This document shows positions 7,735 through 16,786 of a stretch of 64,000 bases of DNA, one piece after another; position 1 is the stretch's first letter; every line of letters starts with the position of its first letter. Position numbers and translations under genes: made by a program. Source of the DNA: CAZSLO01 sp964608025 (GTDB lineage: Bacteria > Chloroflexota > Dehalococcoidia > Lucifugimonadales > CAJWER01); the NCBI GenBank assembly GCA_964608025.1, contig CAZSLO010000012.1, positions 62,001-126,000 of the forward strand, in the 5' to 3' direction. The notes under the pieces are model-generated. The model worked only from the letters and a program-made list of their open reading frames with translations, did no database searches and had not been told where the DNA came from.

Positions 7735-8664
7735 ATGCGAGTAGATTTAATGAAACCCACCAAGAATATTGGATATTATCCGATAGTAATATTTTGTACA
7801 TTAGCTACGATTACATTGTTTGGTTGTAGTAGTACAGATGATCCAGGGACAACATCAGAATCTCCAGCCCAGGTTGTTTCGGATAAGTCCGCCGTTTCTG
7901 CTGCACCGACTGCAGCTCCTAAAGTTGCACCCACCGCAGCTCCAACAGAGGTGCCTAAAGCTACCAAAGTTGCTGTTGTACCTACTTCCACGGCCACTAA
8001 GCCTGTAGCAAAGGCCAAGGCAGATCCGACCGCTACACCGATACCTGAGCCTACACCGGAGCCGGCAAAAGAATCGGGTATTGATGATGCCGCAGCAGCA
8101 GGAGCGGCTGCAGCTGCATCAGTTTTCCCATTTGACAGATTTACCGGTTTTGATACTTGCCCATCCGGGTCTTCAAAGGACGATCAGAAGGCAGTCCTGG
8201 CCAGGATGGCCAATAAATTCTTTGCAGGTACCACTACTTATGATGAGGAAATGCCTAGGATCACCCACCTTGGCGGCACGCCACTTGTGCCTAACGCTAG
8301 GGATGACCGTAGGAGTGGAGGTATCTGGTTGATCGTCGAATTTAACGGTGATGATAATGGAGACGTGTTTGAGAAAAAAGGCAGTGTCGACCTCTGGATG
8401 CGTGAGTCATACAATGCCTTTTATAATTCGGGATGCGACCAGCTTGCCAAGGTTGAAATATCGGCTTACGGCGAGGCTATAGGTCGTCACCCTATAGGGC
8501 CTGCTGCTGCATCGTGGGCAATAACATTTAAAACTCGCTTGAATGTGGACGTTGCCAAAGAGGTCAACTGGGCTTACAGGGAAAACATAAACTTCGACGA
8601 GATCTGGGAGACTATGATATTGAACTACAGGTGGAAGCAGGACTTGGCTGGAGAGGACTATTAA
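7735..8664 (+). CDS. Lipoprotein with Ala/Pro/Thr-rich linker, function unknown
   Basis: The 309-residue product begins with a lipoprotein signal (hydrophobic core, then lipobox LFGC with Cys31 as the lipidated residue). A long low-complexity linker (about 35-115) follows, made of repeated AAPTAAP, PTEVPKAT and TPIPEPTPEPA-like units, plus an alanine run. The C-terminal domain (about 125-309) contains DTCPSGSSKDD and SGCDQLAKVEI and is not a family I recognise. The linker style is typical of surface proteins held away from the membrane. Start is ATG 7735 with GAGG-like sequence just upstream; an in-frame ATG at 7750 is an alternative. It is probably anchored outside the cytoplasmic membrane. 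Confidence 0.8.
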   Translation: MRVDLMKPTKNIGYYPIVIFCTLATITLFGCSSTDDPGTTSESPAQVVSDKSAVSAAPTAAPKVAPTAAPTEVPKATKVAVVPTSTATKPVAKAKADPTATPIPEPTPEPAKESGIDDAAAAGAAAAASVFPFDRFTGFDTCPSGSSKDDQKAVLARMANKFFAGTTTYDEEMPRITHLGGTPLVPNARDDRRSGGIWLIVEFNGDDNGDVFEKKGSVDLWMRESYNAFYNSGCDQLAKVEISAYGEAIGRHPIGPAAASWAITFKTRLNVDVAKEVNWAYRENINFDEIWETMILNYRWKQDLAGEDY

Positions 8665-8723
8665 GTACTGCTCAAAGTCTCAGTTTCTGCAGGCTTCTAT
8701 GATCTAGGTTTCAAGTGGAGTGT

Positions 8724-9719
8724 ATGCGTACTCTACCTTTAGGCAAAAATGGACCTCAAGTACCTGTAATTTGCTTTGGGACCTTTCCCATTGGTGGAGG
8801 GTTCGGTGCTATACCCGAGTCGCAGGCGGTAGCAACGGTTCATGCGGCACTCGATGCGGGACTGACCTTTATAGATACGGCGGAAGGTTATAGTAACGCC
8901 GAGGAACTTTTGGGAAAAGCTCTTGGACGCAGGCGCCAAGAAGTCTTTCTGGCCACAAAGCTTTCTAGGAATAACCATTCACCGGATCAGATAGACGATG
9001 CCTTGGAGCGTAGTCTTAACAACCTGCAGACTGACTATGTTGATTTATATCAAATTCATAGTCCTTCCAATACTTACCCTACTGACCAGACCTTGGATCG
9101 GTTCATGTATCATCGTGACGCAGGTAGAATTCGATACATTGGAGTATCTAACTTCACTGCCGATCAGACAAAAAATGCTTCGAGGGATGTTATCTTGCAT
9201 AGCTCTCAGCCACGTTACAATTTGTTCTTCAGGGATGTTGAAGCAGAGGTTTTGCCCGCGTGTGAGAGAAAAGGGATCGGTGTCATAGCGCACTCTGTAT
9301 TGGCTAAGGGTTTGCTTGGTGGAAAGTATTTACCTGGACATGAATTTGAACAGGATGATCAGCGCCATGACTGGGAATTCTACCGGGGCACCGTTTTTGA
9401 ACGTATTTATGAAACTGCAGCTCGTCTTGATGGTTGGGCACGGGACCAGGGTCGTGATCTTGCCCAACTTGCACTAGCTTGGCCAGTTGCGCATCCGGCG
9501 GTAACGTCGAGTATAGTTGGTATGCGCACGGTGCGGCAGGTAGAAATGAATGTGAGTGCTGCAGATTGGGAACTCACTAAACTGGAACTTGCGGAGATAG
9601 AACAGGTTTTGGGTGATTTGCGCCTGCATTTCTACCATGGCCCTAATCGCGAGTACTATGGGTTTCGCGATGAAGGTGATCCGGAATATATTGGTCCCGA
9701 TAGGAGTATGCTAGATTAA
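8724..9719 (+). CDS. Aldo/keto reductase
   Basis: NAD(P)H-dependent oxidoreductase of the TIM-barrel aldo/keto reductase superfamily, about 331 residues. The catalytic tetrad is visible: Asp51 and Tyr56 in FIDTAEGYS, Lys79 in LATKLS and His112 in YQIHSPS. The cofactor-binding end shows SSIVGMRTVRQVE. The ATG at 8724 is taken as start, since GTGGAG precedes it; a GTG at 8715 in the same frame is possible. The TAA overlaps the proposed ATT start of the next gene, so the two are probably co-translated. The substrate cannot be read from sequence; close relatives reduce aldehydes and ketones or sugar derivatives. Confidence 0.9.
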   Translation: MRTLPLGKNGPQVPVICFGTFPIGGGFGAIPESQAVATVHAALDAGLTFIDTAEGYSNAEELLGKALGRRRQEVFLATKLSRNNHSPDQIDDALERSLNNLQTDYVDLYQIHSPSNTYPTDQTLDRFMYHRDAGRIRYIGVSNFTADQTKNASRDVILHSSQPRYNLFFRDVEAEVLPACERKGIGVIAHSVLAKGLLGGKYLPGHEFEQDDQRHDWEFYRGTVFERIYETAARLDGWARDQGRDLAQLALAWPVAHPAVTSSIVGMRTVRQVEMNVSAADWELTKLELAEIEQVLGDLRLHFYHGPNREYYGFRDEGDPEYIGPDRSMLD

Positions 9720-10554
9720 AGGACCCTCTGAAAACGTCGAGGATATACTGCGGGGATCGTTCGACCTGCATGTTCACACGAAACCAGATATAGAGAACAT
9801 GCTTCGCCTGGATGCCCTTGATACTGCACGCTATGCTCAGGAATCAGAAATGGCGGGGTTCGTTCTGAAATCTCATTATTACCCGACGTCTCCAGTCGCA
9901 GCAATACTCACCCGTGTATATCCAGGGATTACAGTCCTAGGTGCTATCGCGCTGAACAAGGAGATAGGAGGACTCAATCCTGATGCGGTGGAAGCTGCCG
10001 CTAAAACTGGAGCACGTGTGGTATGGATGCCTACTTTCAGTGCTCATCATAAAATGGCAGATCTAGACGATTTCGATGGAATCAAAATCGCCATAGATGG
10101 CGAACTGGTCCCGGAGGTTTTCCATATCATTGAAATCGCGAAAAAACACGACATGGTAATCGCTTCTGGTCATATCTCACCGGCAGAAGCAATATTGCTT
10201 TTCAGTAAAGCCCAAGAAATAGGTGTTACTCGGCTCCTTGCGACGCATCCAACCCACTGGTCAACCATTGGACAGCTTGAAGAGATGGCGTCACTTGGTG
10301 CATATATAGAACATACCTTTTTATCGTGTATGCCTTCTCGGCTACGGATAACCCCTGGTGAGATTGTCTCTATGATAAAGAGAATTGGAACCAGCCGCTG
10401 TGTCGTCACTACGGATTTTGGCCAGTGGATGAATCCGCCTCCTGCCGAGGGGATGCGAATTGCTATCGCAGAGCTTCTAAACGCCGGCATGGACACCAAT
10501 GATGTGGCCACTGTTGTAAAGACTAACCCTAAAGAACTCGTAGGATTGCAATAA
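9715..10554 (+). CDS. DUF6282-like metal-dependent hydrolase, probable ATT start
   Basis: Amidohydrolase/PHP-like TIM-barrel protein of about 279 residues. The N-terminal metal motif FDLHVHTKPD (His19, His21) lies upstream of the first ATG/GTG/TTG codon of this frame (ATG 9799), so a usual gene call would delete it. Further metal-type residues occur in SGHISPAEA, ATHPTHWST and TTDFGQW. The only upstream start candidates are ATT at 9715 and CTG at 9748; a stop lies at 9712. ATT is preferred because AGGAG at 9702-9706 sits 8 bases before it and the resulting N-terminus has a normal length. The ATT overlaps the TAA of the reductase gene. Function is unknown; relatives are annotated only as DUF6282. 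Confidence 0.78.
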   Translation: MKGPSENVEDILRGSFDLHVHTKPDIENMLRLDALDTARYAQESEMAGFVLKSHYYPTSPVAAILTRVYPGITVLGAIALNKEIGGLNPDAVEAAAKTGARVVWMPTFSAHHKMADLDDFDGIKIAIDGELVPEVFHIIEIAKKHDMVIASGHISPAEAILLFSKAQEIGVTRLLATHPTHWSTIGQLEEMASLGAYIEHTFLSCMPSRLRITPGEIVSMIKRIGTSRCVVTTDFGQWMNPPPAEGMRIAIAELLNAGMDTNDVATVVKTNPKELVGLQ

Positions 10555-10564
10555 ACTACCAGGG

Positions 10565-11296
10565 CTACCGTTCTTTAGATACTCGCTTTAAGCCACCAAG
10601 CCTCAGACGCAAAAGACCCTTAAAATCGGTCCATGCAGTTTTGGTGATATTGACTCTACTATCTGGGTCATCAGTCCAGATCACCGGAATTTCGTCAATT
10701 CGATAACCTGTATTTTCGGCCAGTAATAGCAACTCGGTGTCAAAAAACCAAGTGTTGTCTTGAACCAAAGGAAGCAGATTTAGGGCTGCATTTCTAGATA
10801 TCGCTTTGAATCCACACTGAGCATCATGAAATCTATTAAAGAACATGCCCTTGATTAGAAGATTATAGCTCCTGGAGATGAATTCTCGGATTTGGGATCT
10901 ACCGATGACCACCGAGTCCTTTTTAAGCCGCGATCCAATCGACAGATCGTAATCGTCTGATTCTATTGAACGAACCAGTTTTGGAATAGCCTCTAGTTCG
11001 GTTGAAAGGTCGATATCCATGTATCCCAGTATATCTGAATCGCTATTTAGCCAAGCAGTTTTCAAGGCCCGGCCACGACCCCGTTGTTCGATTCTTAAAT
11101 AATCAACACAGGTGAGATCTTTAGTGAGCTGTAAGGCAATTGCAGGCGTGGAGTCAGTTGAACCATTGTCGGCAATAACAATTTTCCATTCGAACGCTGC
11201 GAGATTAGTGGTCATGTATTCGTGTAGCCGGCGGGTACTGCGAGAAATATTCCGCTCTTCATTTAGCACAGGGAGGACGAGTTCGACAGAAGTCAC
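10565..11296 (-). CDS. Glycosyltransferase family 2 (dolichyl-phosphate-sugar synthase-like)
   Basis: The 243-residue GT-A fold protein probably transfers a sugar from a nucleotide donor to a polyprenyl phosphate or other acceptor. It shows the family opening VELVLPVLNEERNI, the nucleotide-binding ADNGSTDST segment, the metal-binding GYMDIDLST, and the acceptor-side GSRLKKDS and AQCGFKAISR patterns of DPM1/DolP-Man-type enzymes. No C-terminal membrane anchor is present. Start is GTG at 11296, nine bases after the purH stop, so it is probably the last gene of the purF-purM-purH transcript although its function is unrelated. Confidence 0.88.
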   Translation of the reverse strand: MTSVELVLPVLNEERNISRSTRRLHEYMTTNLAAFEWKIVIADNGSTDSTPAIALQLTKDLTCVDYLRIEQRGRGRALKTAWLNSDSDILGYMDIDLSTELEAIPKLVRSIESDDYDLSIGSRLKKDSVVIGRSQIREFISRSYNLLIKGMFFNRFHDAQCGFKAISRNAALNLLPLVQDNTWFFDTELLLLAENTGYRIDEIPVIWTDDPDSRVNITKTAWTDFKGLLRLRLGGLKRVSKER

Positions 11297-11305
11297 GGTT
11301 TTATA

Positions 11306-12829
11306 CTAGTGGCGGAAATGCCGCATGCCCGTGAACACTAGTGCAAGACCAAGTTTATCTGCTGCTTCAATCACTTCGTTGTCTCGCATGGAACCTCCCG
11401 GTTCGACAACAGCAGTGATGCCGCCAGAGGCGGCCAATTCAATCCCGTCTGAGAATGGGAAGAAAGCGTCAGATGCTAGGACGGATCCCTTTGATTTCTC
11501 GCCTGAGATACGTAGGGCAAGGTGTACGCTTGTGACCCTGTTTGGTTGTCCAGCCCCCATTCCTACCAGTGCATTGTCCTTGGCTAGGACAATCGAGTTT
11601 GATTTAATGTGTTTGGCTGCTTTCCAGGCAAATACCAGATCCTGCAACTCTGACGCCGTTGGTTGACGCTTCGACTTGGTAGTCCAGCCGGATGTATCTA
11701 TCGGTACATCGTCAACCATCTGGATCATTGCGCCCCCGGTTACCTTTCGAATATCTAGAAATTCGGTAGGGCTCGTAGATACTTTGGATTGTAACACCCT
11801 GGCCTGTTTTCTTTTTGCCAGGATATTCAGTGCCTCTGGGTCGAAGCTTGGCGCGATTACTACGTGATAGAGAACTCCTTTCATAGCCTTAGCTGTCGCG
11901 GCAGTCAGTGTCCTATTGAACGCTACGATGCCACCGTACGCGGACATGGAATCTCCTTCGTAAGCCTTAATATAAGCTGTGGGTTGGTCATCGTCCACCG
12001 CTAGGCCGCAAGGATTGTTGTGTTTGACTACGGTAGCTGCAGGCTCTTTGAAATCAGAGACGATTCTCCAGGCTGCTTCACCATCTAGGATGTTGTTAAA
12101 TGATATGTCTGGACCCGAAAGCTGCTTCGCTCTGACGATACCTCCGATCGACATAGGATCGGAGTACAGTGCACCAGCCTGGTGAGGATTCTCTCCATAT
12201 TTTAGAGATCCTATTTTCTCATATCCGAAGGTAATGGCTTTGGGTAATTTGGTATCTCTAGGTTGGAGATACTGGGAAACCGCTGTATCGTATAAGGCAA
12301 CGTGCTGGAATGCCTTCTGGGCTAATTCTTGACGTTCCTCAATCGTGATAGTGTCCTGTCTTGTTAATCGCTTGCCTATCCAATCATAATCTCCTGGATC
12401 TACGACCACTATCACAGCTCGAAAATTCTTTGCCGCAGCTCTTATAAGAGTAGGCCCTCCTATATCTATCTGTTCTAGTGCATCGTCTAGGGTGACTCCT
12501 TGACGCATCACGGTTTCTACAAACGGATATAGGTTCACGGCGACCAGGTCGATTGTATCGATTGAGTGTTTGGTGAGTTCTGTCTTGTGGGATTGGAGAT
12601 CACGGCGGGCAAGAATGCCACCATGAATCTTGGGATGAAGGGTCTTAACACGCCCATCGAGAATTTCAGGGAAGCCTGTAAGGGTAGATACTTCCGTTAC
12701 TTCAAGTCCTTTTTTGGCTAGAGATCTACCGGTACCTCCAGTGCTGATAATCTCGTATCCCGCTTCTTTTACTGCCTTTGCGAAATCCTCGATTCCGGAC
12801 CGATCTGATAGGCTAAATAATGCTTTCAT
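11306..12829 (-). CDS. purH: Bifunctional AICAR transformylase / IMP cyclohydrolase
   Basis: Catalyses the last two steps of IMP synthesis in the cytoplasm: formylation of AICAR with 10-formyl-THF, then ring closure. The N-terminal MGS-like cyclohydrolase domain (about 1-200) shows STGGTGRSL and VKTLHPKIHGGILARRD. The transformylase domain carries the catalytic Lys-His in VVKHNNPCG and ends with the family tail RHFRH. Length of 507 residues is typical. The start is ATG 12829, with GGAG five bases upstream, rather than the TTG one codon earlier. It follows purM with a 33-base gap on the same strand. Confidence 0.97.
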   Translation of the reverse strand: MKALFSLSDRSGIEDFAKAVKEAGYEIISTGGTGRSLAKKGLEVTEVSTLTGFPEILDGRVKTLHPKIHGGILARRDLQSHKTELTKHSIDTIDLVAVNLYPFVETVMRQGVTLDDALEQIDIGGPTLIRAAAKNFRAVIVVVDPGDYDWIGKRLTRQDTITIEERQELAQKAFQHVALYDTAVSQYLQPRDTKLPKAITFGYEKIGSLKYGENPHQAGALYSDPMSIGGIVRAKQLSGPDISFNNILDGEAAWRIVSDFKEPAATVVKHNNPCGLAVDDDQPTAYIKAYEGDSMSAYGGIVAFNRTLTAATAKAMKGVLYHVVIAPSFDPEALNILAKRKQARVLQSKVSTSPTEFLDIRKVTGGAMIQMVDDVPIDTSGWTTKSKRQPTASELQDLVFAWKAAKHIKSNSIVLAKDNALVGMGAGQPNRVTSVHLALRISGEKSKGSVLASDAFFPFSDGIELAASGGITAVVEPGGSMRDNEVIEAADKLGLALVFTGMRHFRH

Positions 12830-12862
12830 CAACTCTCCAAGTGGTAGTTCAATACGAGAATA

Positions 12863-13876
12863 TCACAGCAAGACGCGGGCGCTATCACCTGTTTCTATAA
12901 CTTCCCCTACGATTGTCGCACTAGGTAGTTCCGAGATGACTGAGTCTGCCTGATCCGAAGCACAAACTAGTAGCATACCTATACCCATGTTGAATACTCG
13001 GTACATTTCTCTGGGATCTATGCCGCATTGATCTTGAATTAATGGGAAGATAGGAGGTAGATTCCATGTGGTGGAATCAAAAGCGGCAGACAGGTTCACC
13101 GGTAACGCTCGTGGCACATTTTCTATCAATCCACCTCCTGTTATATGAGCCATAGATTTTACACTGTCAAGGACCATCTTTACCGCGGGCCAGTAAGCTG
13201 TGTGGGGTTCAAGAAGAGCTTCGCCTAGGGTTGCTTCTAGCTCAGGATAATATTTTCTCAACGGCTCTGGATCATCGTCTAGACCCAGAGCTGCCCGAAT
13301 GAGCGAGTATCCATTCGTATGGAGACCGTTAGAAGGAAGCCCGATCATTAGATCCCCACGTACTACCTTACTTGGACTGAGTATCTTTTTTCGTTCTACG
13401 GCACCTACTGCGAACCCGGCAAGATCGAAATCTCTTTTAGCATATAAACCCGGCATCTCTGCCATTTCCCCACCTATGATCGAACATTCAGAATTTTCAC
13501 AGGCAAGCGACATACCGGTGATTATCTCCTCTATTACACTTGGATCTAGAGATCCCACGGCTATATAGTCCAAAAAGAATAGGGGTTTTGCACCCGACAC
13601 TATTACATCGTTCAAACATGCGTTTACTAAATCCTCACCAATGGTGTTGTACTTGGATAATTCGATTGCGAGTTTTAGCTTTGTTCCCACACCATCGGTA
13701 CTAGAGACGAGTATCGGATCGTTGAAGCCACTGAGTTGGTAAAGTGCACCAAATCCTCCTATACCACCTAGTACGTTGGGCCCGTGAGTGCGCTTGAGAA
13801 TAGGGGTAATTCTGTCTATCGCGTCTTCGGCTGCGCTACGATTGACTCCAGCATCTTGATAACTGGGGCTGGTCAT
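12863..13876 (-). CDS. purM: Phosphoribosylformylglycinamidine cyclo-ligase (AIR synthetase)
   Basis: ATP-dependent ring closure of FGAM to AIR, step five of purine synthesis. From ATG 13876 the product is 337 residues, the usual size. It shows the N-terminal YQDAGVN motif, GGFGALY, the nucleotide loop SSTDGVGTKLK, NDVIVSGAKPLFFLDY, GGEMAEMPGLY and HITGGGLIENVPR. The open frame extends 60 codons further into the end of purF, but that part has no family similarity, so the later ATG is chosen although its ribosome site is weak. It lies between purF and purH. Confidence 0.95.
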   Translation of the reverse strand: MTSPSYQDAGVNRSAAEDAIDRITPILKRTHGPNVLGGIGGFGALYQLSGFNDPILVSSTDGVGTKLKLAIELSKYNTIGEDLVNACLNDVIVSGAKPLFFLDYIAVGSLDPSVIEEIITGMSLACENSECSIIGGEMAEMPGLYAKRDFDLAGFAVGAVERKKILSPSKVVRGDLMIGLPSNGLHTNGYSLIRAALGLDDDPEPLRKYYPELEATLGEALLEPHTAYWPAVKMVLDSVKSMAHITGGGLIENVPRALPVNLSAAFDSTTWNLPPIFPLIQDQCGIDPREMYRVFNMGIGMLLVCASDQADSVISELPSATIVGEVIETGDSARVLL

Positions 13877-13980
13877 GGAAGTTATTGGATCGTCCTTGTA
13901 TTGATGTTGATACTTGGTTAGGGAGTAGTTCCCTCTGTCAGTGGGGCCAAAATCGGAATAGATATGGTCACTATCTGTTC

Positions 13981-15387
13981 CTAAACCTCTAAAGCGAGCT
14001 TGTCCATCTCGAGCTGGACTGGGATTGGATGATCCCCGACAAAACAAGCCATACAAATCCGGTCTCGGGTTAGATCTACCGCACTCACTAGTCCCTCGTG
14101 GCTCAGATAGCCAAGGCTATCGGCTCCAACAGACTCCCGGATTTCTTCTATGCTTTTGTTGGAAGCGATCAATTCCCGGCGTGATGGCATGTCTATCCCA
14201 AGTTGGCATGGGTGCATAATTGGGGGAGCACAGATTCTTAGGTGTATCTCAGCCGCGCCTCCTCGCCTGAGCAGATTTACTACAGGGATACAGGTTGTTC
14301 CCCTAACTATACTGTCTTCTACTACCACTAGTCTCTTGCCATCGATAAGCTCTGGGAGGGGATTTAGCTTGGTTCTCACGCCTAGGTCTCGTAGTCGTTG
14401 ATCAGGGAGAATGAAAGTTCGTCCTACATACCGATTTTTAACTAAACCTTCAGCAAATGGAATCCCAGACTCTCTAGAGTAACCCACTGCCGAGGCTGTA
14501 GCCGAGTCTGGGACTCCAATCACCATATCTGCATCAACAGGATGCTCTCTTGCGAGCTCCCTTCCCATATTCATCCTACTTGCATAAACCAGTCGTCCGT
14601 CGAGTAAACTGTCAGTACGTGCAAAGTAAATATGTTCGAAAACGCATGATGCTGTCCGGCCGTTCGTCTCTCGTTTGTATAAGGTGCGCAGACCTTTATC
14701 ATCCACAATAATCGCCTCGCCAGGATCTACTTCTCTTACAAATTTTGCTCCAATATGATCCAGGGCGCAGGTTTCAGATGCTATTGCCCAGCCACCATTG
14801 AGCTTGCCGATGCATAGGGGTCTAACACCGAGCGGATCCCTAACTGCCATCAAAGAATTGGAGGTCATGATCACCAGCGAATAGGCACCGAGAAGCCTAC
14901 GCATAGCGTATGCTATGCGGCCGGACCAATCTTCTGCGGGTGCATTTGCTATAAGCTTCGCAAGGACTTCGGTATCGCTTGAAGTCTCGAAGGTTAATCC
15001 CCAATCTTCCAGCTCGGTCCGAATATCACTAGCATTAACAAGATTACCATTGTGGCCCACTGCTATCTCAACGTCAGGCCCTTGGGCTATCATAGGCTGG
15101 GCGTTTTGTATCAAGCTACTGCCGGTAGTTGAATAGCGTGTGTGTCCGATGGCAATATGACCGACGAGATGCTCTAGGTCAGATTCCTTGAGACTTTGCA
15201 TCACTAGGCCCATGGCGGTACGTAGTCGTATCCGCTCTCCATCGGCACTGGCTATACCAGCGCTTTCTTGGCCACGATGCTGGAGTGCGTAAAGGCCGAA
15301 TAGGGCATCCCTTGATGCATCTTCGTTTGGGGAATAGATGCCGACGACACCGCACTCGTCGTGGGGACGATCGTCTGGAATCCGCAT
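13981..15387 (-). CDS. purF: Amidophosphoribosyltransferase
   Basis: First committed step of purine synthesis: PRPP plus glutamine gives phosphoribosylamine. The 468-residue protein is of the Bacillus type. An 11-residue propeptide precedes the catalytic Cys12 (DECGVVGIY), then comes the Ntn-hydrolase glutaminase domain with QHRGQESAGI and IGHTRYST, and a PRTase domain with the PRPP loop VVVEDSIVRGTT. The four Fe-S ligand cysteines of this type appear in SCVFEHIYF, MHPCQLGID and ICMACFVGDHP. It heads the purF-purM-purH-GT2 run and has a good promoter just upstream. Confidence 0.97.
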   Translation of the reverse strand: MRIPDDRPHDECGVVGIYSPNEDASRDALFGLYALQHRGQESAGIASADGERIRLRTAMGLVMQSLKESDLEHLVGHIAIGHTRYSTTGSSLIQNAQPMIAQGPDVEIAVGHNGNLVNASDIRTELEDWGLTFETSSDTEVLAKLIANAPAEDWSGRIAYAMRRLLGAYSLVIMTSNSLMAVRDPLGVRPLCIGKLNGGWAIASETCALDHIGAKFVREVDPGEAIIVDDKGLRTLYKRETNGRTASCVFEHIYFARTDSLLDGRLVYASRMNMGRELAREHPVDADMVIGVPDSATASAVGYSRESGIPFAEGLVKNRYVGRTFILPDQRLRDLGVRTKLNPLPELIDGKRLVVVEDSIVRGTTCIPVVNLLRRGGAAEIHLRICAPPIMHPCQLGIDMPSRRELIASNKSIEEIRESVGADSLGYLSHEGLVSAVDLTRDRICMACFVGDHPIPVQLEMDKLALEV

Positions 15388-15438
15388 TTAGCTCCTGCAG
15401 GACAGCGATTACGATCGCACGATTAATTCAATGAATTC

Positions 15439-15468
15439 ATTATATGAGGGAGCAAGTCGATGGGTCAA
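15439..15468 (-). promoter_or_regulatory. Putative sigma70-type promoter for purF
   Basis: On the reverse strand TTGACC (15468-15463) and TATAAT (15444-15439) are separated by 18 bases. The -10 box lies about 50 bases before the purF ATG at 15387. AT-rich palindromic sequence including TGAATTCA follows the -10 box and could hold an operator. Confidence 0.65.
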
Positions 15469-15522
15469 CGGTATTGTTGACTAGGTGAGGCTATAGGATT
15501 CAAAAAGCCAAATAAAGTTCTG

Positions 15523-16767
15523 TTATTCTTCCTCCCGGAGTATCTTTTCTCTGATAGATGGCATCGTAGTTGCAATTAGACCAACAAGAGTGAGGCCTGT
15601 AGCCGCTATTACCCCAATTGCGAAACTTGGCCCGTATAGATCAGATAATGATCCTACTAGGAGAGCTCCGAATGGCCCAGACCCTATTGCCAAGCTGACT
15701 ACCCCGAGAGCTTTGCCTCTCATCTGGTCTTGTGCTACCAGCATGGTCAACGATGTTTGCATAGAACCGAATCCAGCGATTCCTAAACCCATCATAAGGA
15801 GAATCGGTAGAGACAGGAAATAATCTGTTGACTGGGAAAAGGCGAATAGTGCCGTAAATGCCGCCATCACACCGCCTATAAGGAAACGTCCATGGTGGGT
15901 AATGTTTGGGAGCGATGCAATAACGATTGCCCCGATGAGCGACCCTAAGCCAGAGATTGCTTGCAATAGTCCCATTAAACCTGCGCCTACTCCTAGGACA
16001 TCTCGAGCTATTACCGGCACCATGTGTATATATGGGAAGAGCAATAGGTTTGCCAGAACGGTGATCAATACCATTGCTCTCAGAACGCTTTGTCTGAAAA
16101 CATAACGAAGGCCTTCTAAAAGGTCTTGAAGTAGGGACCTGTCAAGACGGATAGGCTTAGGAATCCCGGATATTTGTAGTTGGGAAATAAGGATTATCGA
16201 TATGCCCGACATAATAGTTACTACTACATGACCTCCAGATACCCCGATCATCGTTATCAATGCGCCAGCAGCAGCTGGGCCAATCATCATGCTGGCACTC
16301 ATGCCCATTGAATCAAGTGCCACTGCGTTTGTGACACCGCCTCTACCGAGAAGGTCGTGGATGAGAGATCTTCTGGAGGGCATGTCAAGTGCCCATCCTG
16401 TTCCCATTACTAGTAGTACGGGATATGCATGCCAGTATTTTGCTACGCCGAATAGAAGCAAAAAAGTCATAGTGACTAAAGATATGAATGTAGCAGTCTG
16501 CGTGTAGCGGATTACTTCTTTTCTGTCGATTGAATCAGCAAGCACTCCTCCTATCATCCCTAGGGCGAACATTGGAATCATCGCCGAGAAGCCTACTAGT
16601 CCTACGAACCAGGCTGAATCCGTCCTCTCAAGGACAAACCATCCTAGAAGAGTCATCTGCATCCATCTCGCTGTGAAAGCTATGAAATTTGCAGGCCACA
16701 AGAAACGATAGTTTGGGTTGCTGAAGGCTTGAAACGTACGTGTAAATTTTCTATGGCCAGCGGTCAA
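15523..16767 (-). CDS. MFS transporter, EntS-like exporter family (copy 1)
   Basis: A 414-residue, 12-segment major facilitator protein. It shows the MFS loop pattern GGVLADSIDRKEVIR between segments 2 and 3 and the family-typical AWALDMPSRRSLIHDL, as in the enterobactin-exporter-like MFS_3 group. The start is TTG at 16767, supported by GGAGG seven bases upstream. It is 19 bases downstream of a close paralogue on the same strand, and many positions match, including FxxRWMQxTxLGWFVLExTDS. The substrate is unknown; relatives export siderophores or drugs. Confidence 0.88.
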   Translation of the reverse strand: MTAGHRKFTRTFQAFSNPNYRFLWPANFIAFTARWMQMTLLGWFVLERTDSAWFVGLVGFSAMIPMFALGMIGGVLADSIDRKEVIRYTQTATFISLVTMTFLLLFGVAKYWHAYPVLLVMGTGWALDMPSRRSLIHDLLGRGGVTNAVALDSMGMSASMMIGPAAAGALITMIGVSGGHVVVTIMSGISIILISQLQISGIPKPIRLDRSLLQDLLEGLRYVFRQSVLRAMVLITVLANLLLFPYIHMVPVIARDVLGVGAGLMGLLQAISGLGSLIGAIVIASLPNITHHGRFLIGGVMAAFTALFAFSQSTDYFLSLPILLMMGLGIAGFGSMQTSLTMLVAQDQMRGKALGVVSLAIGSGPFGALLVGSLSDLYGPSFAIGVIAATGLTLVGLIATTMPSIREKILREEE

Positions 16768-16786
16768 TCACAGGCCTCCAAATATT

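Noticed and set aside
7562..7801. Open frame antisense to tRNA-Ile
   Set aside because: Its sequence contains the typical false translation of a tRNA (VGQPGLEPGTSVLSGLRSNQLSYWP); it is a shadow of the tRNA gene.
9799..10554. Amidohydrolase starting at ATG 9799
   Set aside because: This start removes the HxH metal motif and has no ribosome site; the ATT at 9715 has a well-placed one.
12863..14056. PurM with 60 extra N-terminal residues
   Set aside because: The extension overlaps purF and has no resemblance to AIR synthetases, which begin near YQDAGVN.
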